This document shows positions 45,534-52,914 of a stretch of 64,000 nt of DNA, piece by piece; position 1 is the first letter of the stretch, and each line of letters starts with the position of its first letter. The notes below the pieces were generated by a model that saw nothing but the letters and a program-made list of their open reading frames with translations, ran no database searches and was not told where the DNA came from. The position numbers were made by a program, and so were the translations under genes. Source of the DNA: Rathayibacter oskolensis (GTDB lineage: Bacteria; Actinomycetota; Actinomycetes; Actinomycetales; Microbacteriaceae); assembly GCF_900177245.1 (NCBI RefSeq), contig NZ_FXBM01000003.1:372001-436000 (forward strand), given 5' to 3'.

Positions 45534-46286
45534 ATGCAGAACCAGACCTCCACCGTCGTGGCGCGCGTCGAGAACGTGCGCAAGCTCTACGGCAGCACGC
45601 CCCCCGTCGTCGCTCTCGACGGCGTCACCCTCTCGATCGAGCGCGGCGAGTTCACCGCAGTCATGGGCCCGAGCGGATCCGGCAAGTCGACCCTGATGCA
45701 CGTCCTCGCCGGCCTGGACACGGCCACCGAGGGGCGCGTGTTCCTCGGCGACGTCGAGATCACCGCGATGGGCGACGCCGAGCTCACCCTGCTCCGCCGA
45801 CGCGGCGTCGGCTTCGTCTTCCAGGCGTTCAACCTCGTCCCCACGCTCGACGTGCGCGGCAACATCCGCCTCCCGTTCGAGCTCGACGGCCGCGCGATCA
45901 CCGCCGAGGAGGAGGAGTGGATCGCCCGCCTCATCGTCTCGCTCGGGCTGCGCGAGCGCCTCACCCACCGTCCCTACGAGCTGTCCGGCGGCCAGCAGCA
46001 GCGCGTGGCGATCGCCCGCGCGCTCGCCACCCGCCCTCAGCTGATCTTCGCGGACGAGCCGACCGGCAATCTCGACTCCCGCACGGGCCGCGAGGTGCTG
46101 GCGCTGCTGCGCACGTCCACCCGCGAGTACGGGCAGTCGATCGCGATGGTGACCCACGACCCGATCGCCGCCGCCTACGCCGACCGCATCGTCTTCCTCC
46201 GCGACGGGGTCGTCGTCGACGACCGGCGGGGGATGAGCGCCGAGGAGATCTCGCGCACCATGCTCGAGATGGAGGGTGCGGCGTGA
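45534..46286 (+). CDS. ABC ATP-binding protein, MacB/LolD type
   Basis: 250 residues. Walker [10 protein letters not shown] (residues 45-53), Q-loop VFQAFNLVP, signature LSGGQQQR, Walker [17 protein letters not shown] and H-loop VTHDP. It matches the MacB/LolD/FtsE class that drives mechanotransmission across FtsX-like permeases. The stop overlaps the permease GTG (GTGA). Confidence 0.93.
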   Translation: MQNQTSTVVARVENVRKLYGSTPPVVALDGVTLSIERGEFTAVMGPSGSGKSTLMHVLAGLDTATEGRVFLGDVEITAMGDAELTLLRRRGVGFVFQAFNLVPTLDVRGNIRLPFELDGRAITAEEEEWIARLIVSLGLRERLTHRPYELSGGQQQRVAIARALATRPQLIFADEPTGNLDSRTGREVLALLRTSTREYGQSIAMVTHDPIAAAYADRIVFLRDGVVVDDRRGMSAEEISRTMLEMEGAA

Positions 46287-47686
46287 GCGGGGTGCGCACG
46301 GGCTCGCGTCAGGGCGGAGGCGCGATCGTCACCGTCGCTGCGCTCTCTGCCGCGTTCGGCGGCGTCCTGGTGCAGGTGATCGCCGATCTCGTCGCAGCGC
46401 TCTCGGCAGCCGGGCTCGACGAGGTCGGGTCGGTCGCCCTGCAGCTGTCGCTGGTCGGCGTCGTCTTCTTCGGCATCGCGGTGTTCGTCGGCGGAGTCGT
46501 CACGGCCAACGCGGTCTCGACCGTCGTGGCGGGACGCACCCGCGAGATCGCGCTCCTGCGCCTGCTGGGCGCCTCCGGACGCTCACTGCGCGGCGAGATC
46601 GTGCGGACGGGCCTCGTGCAGGGCGCTCTCGGCGCGGTCATCGGCACCGCGGTCGCGATCGTGCTGGTCATCGGCGCGGCGGAGGTCGCGATCCGCACCG
46701 GCGCGCTCGACCGCTTCGTCTACCCGTGGGCGTCTCCGGGCCTCCTGCTGCCGATGCTCGCCGTGATCGCGTCGAACGTGCTCGCCTCCTGGTCGGGATC
46801 GCGCCGCGTCCTCGCGGTCGCCCCGGCGCAGGCCGCAGGCTCCTCGGCGGAGCCGCGCTACGACGAGCTGCGGGGGAGGCGCGCCCGCAACGTCGTCGCG
46901 ATCGTCCTCGTCGTCGGCGGTGCCGCGCTCCTCGCCGGCGGAGTGGTGGTCGGGCTCGTCGCCCCGGCGGGAGTGCTCCTCGGTCTGCTGGGCGGGATGG
47001 CGTCGTTCACCGGCGTGATCCTCGGGGCTCCCGTGCTGCTGCCTCCGCTGACCGCCCTCGTCGGCCGGGCGTTCGGTCGCGGCCCCGTCGCGCGCCTCGC
47101 CTCCGCGAACGCCGTCCGCAACCCGGCCAGGAGCGCGAGGGCGGTGATCGGCCTCGTGATCGGAGTGACGCTCGTCACCATGTTCGCGGTCGCCGCCGAG
47201 ACCTTCGGCGACATCATGCGCTCGACGGGCGAGTTGAGCCCCGTCGCCTACGCGGCGTTCGAGCAGTTCATCTCGGTCAGCACGACCGTCATGAGCGTCC
47301 TGCTCGGCTTCTCGGTCGTGCTCGCGGCCGTGGGGATGGTCAACACCCTCTCGCTGAGCGTGCTGCAGCGCCGGCGCGAGCTGGGGCTCCTCCGGGCCCT
47401 CGGCTTCACGGCCGGCCAGGTGCGCTCGATGGTGGTGCTCGAGGCGGCTCAGATGATCGTCGCGGCCGCCCTGCTCGGTGTCGTCCTCGGCATCGGGTAC
47501 GGCTGGAGCGGCGCGGTCGCGGTGTTCGGCTCGCTGCCCGGGATCGGCCTGGTCCCGCCGTCGATCCCGGTGCCGATCCTGGTCGCCGTGCTGGTCGTCG
47601 GCACCGTGATCACGATCGTCTCGGCCGTCGTCCCCGCCCGCAGGGCGACCAGGGTGACGCCGGTCGAGGCGCTCGCCGTCGCCTGA
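46283..47686 (+). CDS. FtsX-like ABC permease
   Basis: 467 residues. Two FtsX-type four-helix units, the first with GRTREIALLRLLGASGRSLRGEI, the second with QRRRELGLLRALGFTAGQVR, and ending VPARRATRVTPVEALAVA, which is typical of the family. With the ATPase it forms an antibiotic- or peptide-responding exporter or signalling complex. The order and translational coupling make them one unit. Cargo unknown. Confidence 0.92.
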   Translation: MSGVRTGSRQGGGAIVTVAALSAAFGGVLVQVIADLVAALSAAGLDEVGSVALQLSLVGVVFFGIAVFVGGVVTANAVSTVVAGRTREIALLRLLGASGRSLRGEIVRTGLVQGALGAVIGTAVAIVLVIGAAEVAIRTGALDRFVYPWASPGLLLPMLAVIASNVLASWSGSRRVLAVAPAQAAGSSAEPRYDELRGRRARNVVAIVLVVGGAALLAGGVVVGLVAPAGVLLGLLGGMASFTGVILGAPVLLPPLTALVGRAFGRGPVARLASANAVRNPARSARAVIGLVIGVTLVTMFAVAAETFGDIMRSTGELSPVAYAAFEQFISVSTTVMSVLLGFSVVLAAVGMVNTLSLSVLQRRRELGLLRALGFTAGQVRSMVVLEAAQMIVAAALLGVVLGIGYGWSGAVAVFGSLPGIGLVPPSIPVPILVAVLVVGTVITIVSAVVPARRATRVTPVEALAVA

Positions 47687-47702
47687 GCGCGAGGCCGGGC
47701 GG

Positions 47703-48311
47703 TCAGACCACCGAGAACCCCTCGGCGAGCCGCTCCCGCCCGGTCATCGCCATCAGGAACTCCTCCGCCCGTCCCGCCCGCGCGGCGAGAGCCCCGGACA
47801 GCGAGCAGCAGGCCTCGACCGCCTCGCCCGGAAGAGCGTGCGGGATCCCGGTGGCGCGGGAGAGGTCGATCGTGTGCACCACGAGCTCGAGCACCCGGGT
47901 GCGCAGGTACTCGCCGAGCTCGATGCCGTGACCGCCGATCGAGACGAGGCGGTCGTGCGGCTGCGTCGCGACGAGCGCCGTCGCCCGGCCGATCGCCTCC
48001 GCGACGGCGTCGCCCGGCCGCTCGCCGAGCCAGGCGCCCGCCTCGACCCCGCGCCGAGCGACCTCGGCGGGGTCGGCGACGTTCCCCGCGAGCGCACGGT
48101 AGTAGGCGGGAGCGTCGGTGACCGTCCGCCGACCGGGGTCCTCCGCGAGGAGGTAGGTCTCGACCGTCAGGATCGCGCGGGCCGTGTGGCCGGCCAGCCC
48201 GCGGACGTCCCAGTCGCCGAGTCCGGGTGCCGACCACTGGTCGTCCTCGATCCGCTCGAGGAGGCGGAGGAACGCGCGGGCCGAGGCCTCGAACATCGCT
48301 GAGCTGTCCAT
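47703..48311 (-). CDS. DinB-like / maleylpyruvate isomerase N-terminal domain protein (TIGR03086-like)
   Basis: 202 residues from the ATG at 48311 (48320 possible). The four-helix bundle pattern includes ARAFLRLLERIEDDQWSAPGLGDWDVRGLAGHTARAIL in parts and ELVVHTIDLSRATG, whose His residues are the expected metal ligands (AGHTAR; VVHTID). Family members are mycothiol-dependent metalloenzymes. A mycothiol-linked role is inferred from family only. Confidence 0.78.
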   Translation of the reverse strand: MDSSAMFEASARAFLRLLERIEDDQWSAPGLGDWDVRGLAGHTARAILTVETYLLAEDPGRRTVTDAPAYYRALAGNVADPAEVARRGVEAGAWLGERPGDAVAEAIGRATALVATQPHDRLVSIGGHGIELGEYLRTRVLELVVHTIDLSRATGIPHALPGEAVEACCSLSGALAARAGRAEEFLMAMTGRERLAEGFSVV

Positions 48312-48362
48312 GGACCACATGCTGGCACGCCGACTGGACTCCTCGATCCGAGGACGCGACCC

Positions 48363-48368
48363 CAGAAT
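48363..48368 (+). promoter_or_regulatory. -10 element of the GNAT gene at 48375 (leaderless)
   Basis: CAGAAT ending 7 nt before the GTG. Confidence 0.45.
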
Positions 48369-48374
48369 GTCCGG

Positions 48375-48977
48375 GTGAGCACCTCCGCCCTCCGCCCGCC
48401 TCCCACCACACTCACCGGTCGCGTCATCGCCCTCGAACCGCTGACCGAGGACCACCTCGAGCCGCTGCACCGGGCGATCGCGCGCCCCGAGGTGTTCGCC
48501 GGCGGGTACGGAGGAGGGCCGGCCGGTGTCCCCGGCTCGGTGGACGCGTTCCGCGCCTTCGCCGGCCGCTACTACCCGTGGGCGACCGGCAACCCCTACG
48601 CCGTCGTGCTCGAGGGCGTAGTCGTCGGGACGACGTCGCTGGCCGACTTCGACGAGACGAGGGAGGCGGCGCACCTCGGCTGGACCGCCTACGCACCCGA
48701 GGTCTGGGGCTCGGCCGTCAATCCCGACGCGAAGCGGCTGCTGCTGGGGCTCGCGTTCGACAGCGGGTTCTCGCGGGTCAAGCTGCAGGCCGACGCGGCG
48801 AACGCCCGCTCGCGTGCGGCGATCCTCCGCCTCGGCGCGGTGTTCGAGGGGGTGCTCCGTCACGATCAGCGGCGAGCGGACGGCACGTGGCGGGACACGG
48901 CGGTGCACTCGATCCTCGTGGAGGAGTGGCCGGCCGTCCGCGACGCGCTCGATCGCCGCCTCGCCGCTCTGCGCTAG
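48375..48977 (+). CDS. GNAT family N-acetyltransferase, RimJ/RimL type
   Basis: 200 residues from GTG. The N-terminal LTGRVIALEPLTEDHLEPL, central LGWTAYAPEVWGSAVNPDAKRLLLGLAF and ADAANARSRAAILRLGAVFEGVLR are typical of RimJ/RimL enzymes acting on protein N-termini or small amines. Substrate unknown. Confidence 0.85.
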   Translation: MSTSALRPPPTTLTGRVIALEPLTEDHLEPLHRAIARPEVFAGGYGGGPAGVPGSVDAFRAFAGRYYPWATGNPYAVVLEGVVVGTTSLADFDETREAAHLGWTAYAPEVWGSAVNPDAKRLLLGLAFDSGFSRVKLQADAANARSRAAILRLGAVFEGVLRHDQRRADGTWRDTAVHSILVEEWPAVRDALDRRLAALR

Positions 48978-49027
48978 CAAGCACGGCGAGGACCGCGCAA
49001 CCGGGTGCCGGTGTCGGACCCGTGGGG

Positions 49028-49033
49028 TAGGAA
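49028..49033 (+). promoter_or_regulatory. -10 element of the gene at 49040 (leaderless, weak)
   Basis: TAGGAA ending 7 nt before the ATG; last T missing, and a GAAAGGGG just upstream could be a short Shine-Dalgarno instead. Confidence 0.3.
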
Positions 49034-49039
49034 AGGGGC

Positions 49040-49408
49040 ATGGAACGCATCCACTACGCGGGGAGCTCCGTGCTCACCGGCAGTGCCATCGCCCGGGCGC
49101 TCGTCCGCTACGCGGAGGCCCTGGCGATGCGTAAGGGCTCGATGACGGTCGAGATCCCCGTGCGCCGACCCTCCGGGGGAGAGGGGCGCGCCTCCCTCCT
49201 CATCGGTCCCGCGAGTCAGCTGTTCTCCGAGACGGAGGACAGCGCGTACGACGAGATCGTCGACGAGGAGCTCGTCGCGCGCCTCACCGGCGAGACGGAG
49301 CGGCTCGGAGTCTCGCACCCGGTCGCGGAGGCCGCCTCGGACGACGGTGGCGCGCAGCTCGGGGACTTCGAGTTCCGGCGCCTCGGCGACGACGAGAGAG
49401 GCCGCTGA
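49040..49408 (+). CDS. small conserved protein, hypothetical
   Basis: 122 residues (IHYAGSSVLTGSAIARALVRYAEALA; MTVEIPVRRPSGGEGRASLLIGPASQL). Mixed alpha/beta, cytoplasmic, acidic C-terminus. It resembles a family seen often in Microbacteriaceae beside the DUF7882 gene, which follows here. Function unknown. Confidence 0.7.
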   Translation: MERIHYAGSSVLTGSAIARALVRYAEALAMRKGSMTVEIPVRRPSGGEGRASLLIGPASQLFSETEDSAYDEIVDEELVARLTGETERLGVSHPVAEAASDDGGAQLGDFEFRRLGDDERGR

Positions 49409-49436
49409 TGCGGCCCGAGGCGCGGGCCCGCGCCGG

Positions 49437-49442
49437 TAAGAT
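49437..49442 (+). promoter_or_regulatory. -10 element of the DUF7882-like operon
   Basis: TAAGAT about 63 nt before the ATG at 49506; the gene keeps a Shine-Dalgarno (TGGAGAG). Confidence 0.4.
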
Positions 49443-49505
49443 CACGACGCATCCCTCGGCGCGTTTCTCGCCGCGGGGGCAGCAGACCGAATGGAGAGTG
49501 CCCTG

Positions 49506-49835
49506 ATGGGCCGCCTGATCTACGACTCCACCCTCGAGGCCGACTTCGACGACCGCCTCCTGGCGCACCTCCAGATCGTCATCGGCTCGAAGCTCGCCCG
49601 CAACGAGTCCTTCTACTTCTCGTGGAAGGACTCGCAGGCGGTCGGCGACGGGCGCACCTCCATCTGGCTGCACCCCGCGATCCCGTTGCGCTTCAAGTAC
49701 CACGGCGGTCGTGCACCCGCCATCAACCCCGAATGGATCCGCCAGCTGCTCGCCGATTCGCACACCGCGCACGGTCTGCGGATCAGCGAGGAGCCTCACG
49801 GCGGCGGTCGGCAGACCGAGGAGAGCGTGCTGTGA
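49506..49835 (+). CDS. DUF7882-like protein
   Basis: 109 residues: GRLIYDSTLEADFDDRLLAHLQIVI, RNESFYFSWKDSQAVGDGRTSIWLHP in parts, and RAPAINPEWI. It matches a small conserved actinobacterial family that was long mislabelled as ATP-dependent DNA ligase; no ligase motif (KxDG) is present. Function unknown. The stop overlaps the next start (GTGA). Confidence 0.75.
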   Translation: MGRLIYDSTLEADFDDRLLAHLQIVIGSKLARNESFYFSWKDSQAVGDGRTSIWLHPAIPLRFKYHGGRAPAINPEWIRQLLADSHTAHGLRISEEPHGGGRQTEESVL

Positions 49836-50038
49836 AGCGGGTCGAGATCACCTACGGCGGCAAGCCGTACAGCCTGCACGACACCACGGCCGCCGCGGTG
49901 CGCGAGAGCGTCGAGAAGGCGCTCGACGGCTCCGCCTCACGCTGGCTCACGGTAAACCAGGGCGAGGGCGAGCCGCGCGAGACGTCGATCCTGATCACTC
50001 CGGGAGTCGCGTTCGCGGTCGCCGACGTCGCGCACTGA
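49832..50038 (+). CDS. small protein coupled to the DUF7882-like gene
   Basis: 68 residues from GTG (VKRVEITYGGKPYSLHDT..ITPGVAFAVADVAH), a small beta-rich protein not recognised. The GTGA overlap suggests translational coupling with the gene before it. The TGA stop falls inside the first unit of the 16-bp array at 50035. Confidence 0.65.
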   Translation: MKRVEITYGGKPYSLHDTTAAAVRESVEKALDGSASRWLTVNQGEGEPRETSILITPGVAFAVADVAH

Positions 50039-50162
50039 GCCGGGTTCGCACTGAGCCCGGGTCGAACTGGGCCGGATCCGGACTGAGCCGGGTTCGCACT
50101 GAGCCGGATTCGCACTGAGCCGGATTCGCACTGGGCCGGATTCGCACTGAGCCGACGGTGGT
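50035..50162 (+). repeat. array of eight 16-bp direct repeats
   Basis: Units start at 50035, 50051, 50067, 50083, 50099, 50115, 50131 and 50147, consensus CTGAGCCGGATTCGCA; the last is degenerate. The middle units are almost identical. The array follows the stop of the small gene and ends 24 bp before the -10 of the lipoprotein gene. The period equals that of the unrelated array at 30717. No unique spacers, so not CRISPR. Confidence 0.88.
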
Positions 50163-50186
50163 TCCGAGCCGGACGTGCGCCCGCGC

Positions 50187-50192
50187 TAGTGT
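50187..50192 (+). promoter_or_regulatory. -10 element of the lipoprotein gene (leaderless)
   Basis: TAGTGT ending 8 nt before the GTG at 50200, just after the 16-bp repeat array. Confidence 0.5.
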
Positions 50193-50199
50193 CGAGCCC

Positions 50200-50784
50200 G
50201 TGAAGCAGACGCGAGGCGCCGCCGCCCTCCTGACGGTCCTGGCGCTCGCGGGGTGCACGGCGCCCCCTCTCGACGAGTCCGCCGATGTCGCGCCCGCCGC
50301 GGCCCGTGAGGAGTCGCGCGACCGGGTGAGCGCCCTCGTCGCCTCCCTCACCGTGCCGCAGAGCGACGCCTTCGCGTTCGCCAGGGCGGCGAGCGACCCC
50401 GGAGCCGAGGGCGTGGAGCTGATCGGGATCGAGTCGTACGAGGCCGAGACGCCCGACGGGCCCTTCGGGTCGCTCTCGTTCCGCACACCGGTCGATCCCG
50501 CGCTGTTCCCCGACGCCGGAGTCGACGCGTTCTGCTTCCGCGTGCCCCTCTCGGCCGCGGGTCCGACCGCCGACGGCGGCGCCGCCGCTCCGGACGACGC
50601 GGCATCGGAGGCCGGGACCGACGACACCACGACCGACGACACCACGACCGACGACACCACGACCGACGACACCACGACCGACGACACCGCGACCGACGAC
50701 ACCGCGACCGAGGACGGCGGCGTCGAGGAGATCGACTGCCCGGCCGACGCGACCGAGATCACGCCGCCGCCCGCCGAGGGCTGA
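50200..50784 (+). CDS. lipoprotein with an Asp/Thr tandem-repeat stalk
   Basis: 194 residues from GTG. Signal peptide VKQTRGAAALLTVLALAGC with lipobox LAGC. A short conserved domain follows (residues 35-125), then six pentapeptide repeats T(D)DTTTD encoded by 15-bp units, and a short tail with Cys (EIDCPADATE). Two Cys (DAFCFRVP and IDCPAD) could pair across the repeat. The acidic repeat would form an extended stalk; function unknown. Confidence 0.75.
   Translation: MKQTRGAAALLTVLALAGCTAPPLDESADVAPAAAREESRDRVSALVASLTVPQSDAFAFARAASDPGAEGVELIGIESYEAETPDGPFGSLSFRTPVDPALFPDAGVDAFCFRVPLSAAGPTADGGAAAPDDAASEAGTDDTTTDDTTTDDTTTDDTTTDDTATDDTATEDGGVEEIDCPADATEITPPPAEG
50617..50706 (+). repeat. six 15-bp coding repeats
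   Basis: ACCGACGACACC(A/G)CG units, the last two with GCG. Nearly identical at the DNA level, so copy number is likely to vary between strains. Confidence 0.85.
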
Positions 50785-50797
50785 GCACCCGATCGGC

Positions 50798-51481
50798 TCA
50801 GTCCGCCGCCGACACCGCCTTCACCACGGCCTTCAGGGTGCCGGGGTCGCCGAGGATCCTGAAGTGGCCGCCCGTCTCGATCTGCACGTTCACCGCTCCC
50901 TCGAGCCTGCTGCCCTCGGGGATGTGCGGGTCGAACAGGCCGAAGACCGACGTGATCCGGGCGTTCGCCGCCGACCGGCTCGAGAGGAGCAGCGTCGTCG
51001 CGTCCTGCGGTGAGAACGAGCGGAGGCTCTTCAGCGGCAGGAACCGCGCCCACCGCGAGCCGCCGAACGGGGTCGACACGGCGACCATGCGATCGACGCG
51101 ACCGTCGGGGTCGAGCTCGGTCATCACGTACTTGCCGATCAGGCCGCCCTTGCTGTGCGCGACGACGACGACTCCGCGCAGATCGTGCTCGGCGAGGTAG
51201 GCGGCGACGTCCTCGGCCGTCCTCGGCACGGGTCGTCCGTTGCGGCCGAGGCTGGTCAGCACGTGCAGCGGGTGGCCGTGCTCGTGCAGCGGGTCGATGA
51301 TCGGGCGGAGGAAGGACCAGGTCTCCCAGATCCCCGGCAGGACCAGGATCGGCCGCAGCTCCCCGCCGAGGTAGTCGACGGGGGCGCGACGCGAGACGAA
51401 CCCTCGCAGCTGCCAGGCGACGGCGTAGGCGTAGTCCTGGATCCACCAGGCGGCGTCGCGGAGCAGGTTCAGCGTCCTCAT
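50798..51481 (-). CDS. alpha/beta hydrolase, lipase-like
   Basis: 227 residues. LVLPGIWETWSFLRPI, nucleophile HSKGG (VVVAHSKGGLIGKYV) and late VQIETGGHFRIL (His). It resembles PGAP1/triacylglycerol-lipase-type enzymes that act on lipid esters. The ATG overlaps the stop of the hydrolase gene at 51478 (ATGA), so the two hydrolases are co-translated. Confidence 0.82.
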   Translation of the reverse strand: MRTLNLLRDAAWWIQDYAYAVAWQLRGFVSRRAPVDYLGGELRPILVLPGIWETWSFLRPIIDPLHEHGHPLHVLTSLGRNGRPVPRTAEDVAAYLAEHDLRGVVVVAHSKGGLIGKYVMTELDPDGRVDRMVAVSTPFGGSRWARFLPLKSLRSFSPQDATTLLLSSRSAANARITSVFGLFDPHIPEGSRLEGAVNVQIETGGHFRILGDPGTLKAVVKAVSAAD

Positions 51482-52251
51482 CGGGCGGCCGCCTCGAGGT
51501 CCTGGGCGAAGCGGCTGAGCGCGCGGGCGAGCGGCCCGGCGTCCGTCCGCGGCACCACATGGCGGGAGGAGCGCATCTCGAGCAGCCGCCCGTCGGAGGC
51601 GTGCGCGACGAGGCGCTCGCACCAGTCGCGGGTTCCGACCGGGTCGTCGTGGCCGCGGACGACGAGGACGGGCCGGGTGACGGCGGCGAGCCGCCGCTGG
51701 ATCGGGTAGTGCAGCATCTCGGGGAGCTGCCTCAGGTACCAGCGGACGCCTCCGCGCACGTAGTCGGCGAACACGAGGAGATCGACGGGCAGCGGCTCGC
51801 CGAGGGTGTCGCGGGCGAGAGCGAGGGCCTGCTGCACCGCCGTGGGCCGCTCGGGGTCGACGACCGGGCCGATCAGGACGACTCCGTCGACGAGCTCGGG
51901 AGACCGGACGGCGAGCTCGACGGCGACCTGGCTGCCCATCGAGTGGCCGACGACGACCGCGCTCGAGACGCCGCGATCGGCGAGCGCCCGCTCGAGCAGG
52001 CGCGCGTGATCCGCGATGCCCACGCGCTGCTCCGGCCTGCGGTTGGAGCCGAAGCCGGCGAGGTCGACGGCGATCACCCGGCCGTGCTCGCGGAGGTGCA
52101 CGGCGAGCTGCGAGAAGGTGTGGTGCGACATCCCGATCCCGTGGATCAGCAGGAAGGTGCGCACGGCGTCGGAGCGGCCGGTGGCGTAGGAGCGCAGCTC
52201 GATCCCGTCGATCACGTGGAGCACAGCGGGATCGCGTCGGCGGAGGGGCAT
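51478..52251 (-). CDS. alpha/beta hydrolase
   Basis: 257 residues. LLIHGIGMSHHTFSQLA (oxyanion), nucleophile GHSMGSQ, and late Asp/His (VRGHDDPVGTRDW; SSRHVVPRTDAG). Esterase/lactonase family, substrate unknown. First gene of the two-hydrolase unit, with a leaderless ATG. Confidence 0.85.
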   Translation of the reverse strand: MPLRRRDPAVLHVIDGIELRSYATGRSDAVRTFLLIHGIGMSHHTFSQLAVHLREHGRVIAVDLAGFGSNRRPEQRVGIADHARLLERALADRGVSSAVVVGHSMGSQVAVELAVRSPELVDGVVLIGPVVDPERPTAVQQALALARDTLGEPLPVDLLVFADYVRGGVRWYLRQLPEMLHYPIQRRLAAVTRPVLVVRGHDDPVGTRDWCERLVAHASDGRLLEMRSSRHVVPRTDAGPLARALSRFAQDLEAAAR

Positions 52252-52257
52252 AGCCCC

Positions 52258-52263
52258 AGGCTA
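52258..52263 (-). promoter_or_regulatory. -10 element of the two-hydrolase operon (leaderless)
   Basis: TAGCCT on the minus strand, 7 nt before the ATG at 52251. Confidence 0.6.
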
Positions 52264-52392
52264 GGGACCTTGCGGTCGCGGGCGCGCGGGGATGCGCACC
52301 GTGCACGGGTGGGCTAGGGGCTGTCAGGCCGCGCCCTGATGTCGGGATCCGGTCTTACGGCCGATAAGCCGCTGCGCGAAAGGGCGACAGCC

Positions 52393-52914
52393 CTAGACTG
52401 GGGGCATAGTCACTAACCAAGGGCCTTGCGTCCGTCGCGACGTTCCGACCGTGACGGAATCCACGATCGGTTTCAGACGCTTTGATAACGCTATTGCCAG
52501 ATCGGACGGATCTACAATCGGCACTGCGCGATCTTCGCAATGAAGGACAACCTCGACTCTGGGGACGATATGGGAGCGGGCGGCAATGCCGCGCTCGTCA
52601 GTATCATCTGCTTTGCGGGACGCAATCGCAATCCCTGCGAGTGTTGCCGTGACCTTCTTTGCCACTGCTGATGCAAGATCGCTCGGTTTTTCGCCAGATG
52701 CATTCGGGTGACGATAGTCTTTGACCTCTATGAGTACGACACGAAGATCACTCCCATTGAGTTGATCGCGCTCGACCGCGACGACATCAACCGCCTTGAT
52801 TCCATCATGTACTTTCAGAAAGACTGTCGTATAAAACTTCGACGCATCGTACTTGAGCACACTCCAGCCTTCTGGAAAACTAAATTCCGCTCCATCGACG
52901 AGAAGGTCCATCAT
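52393..52914 (-). CDS. predicted PD-(D/E)XK nuclease-like effector partner of the ATPase
   Basis: 173 residues, family not recognised. The N-terminal half has a D-x19-ExK arrangement: Asp43 in KAVDVVAVE, then Glu63 and Lys65 in VLIEVKDYRHP, followed by a helix (SDLASAVAKKVTATLAGIA). This is the core of PD-(D/E)XK nucleases, so nuclease activity is predicted. The ATG overlaps the ATPase stop by 4 bp. Codon use and base composition are visibly lower in GC than the neighbours. The last residues (TQGPWLVTMPPV) are encoded by sequence that looks like the old chromosomal flank, so the natural C-terminus may be altered. Confidence 0.7.
   Translation of the reverse strand: MMDLLVDGAEFSFPEGWSVLKYDASKFYTTVFLKVHDGIKAVDVVAVERDQLNGSDLRVVLIEVKDYRHPNASGEKPSDLASAVAKKVTATLAGIAIASRKADDTDERGIAARSHIVPRVEVVLHCEDRAVPIVDPSDLAIALSKRLKPIVDSVTVGTSRRTQGPWLVTMPPV
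52394..52408. other. possible left edge of the low-GC insert
   Basis: On the plus strand TAGACT-GGGGGC-AT(A)G has exactly the spacing of the leaderless gene starts in this window, but the start codon is broken. Inferred to be the remains of a promoter and start cut by the insertion. Confidence 0.35.

Noticed and set aside
49506-49835. ATP-dependent DNA ligase
   Set aside because: 109 residues, no KxDG nucleotidyltransferase motif; a known mislabel of this small family.
50035-50162. CRISPR array
   Set aside because: Repeats are contiguous with no unique spacers and no cas gene is near.
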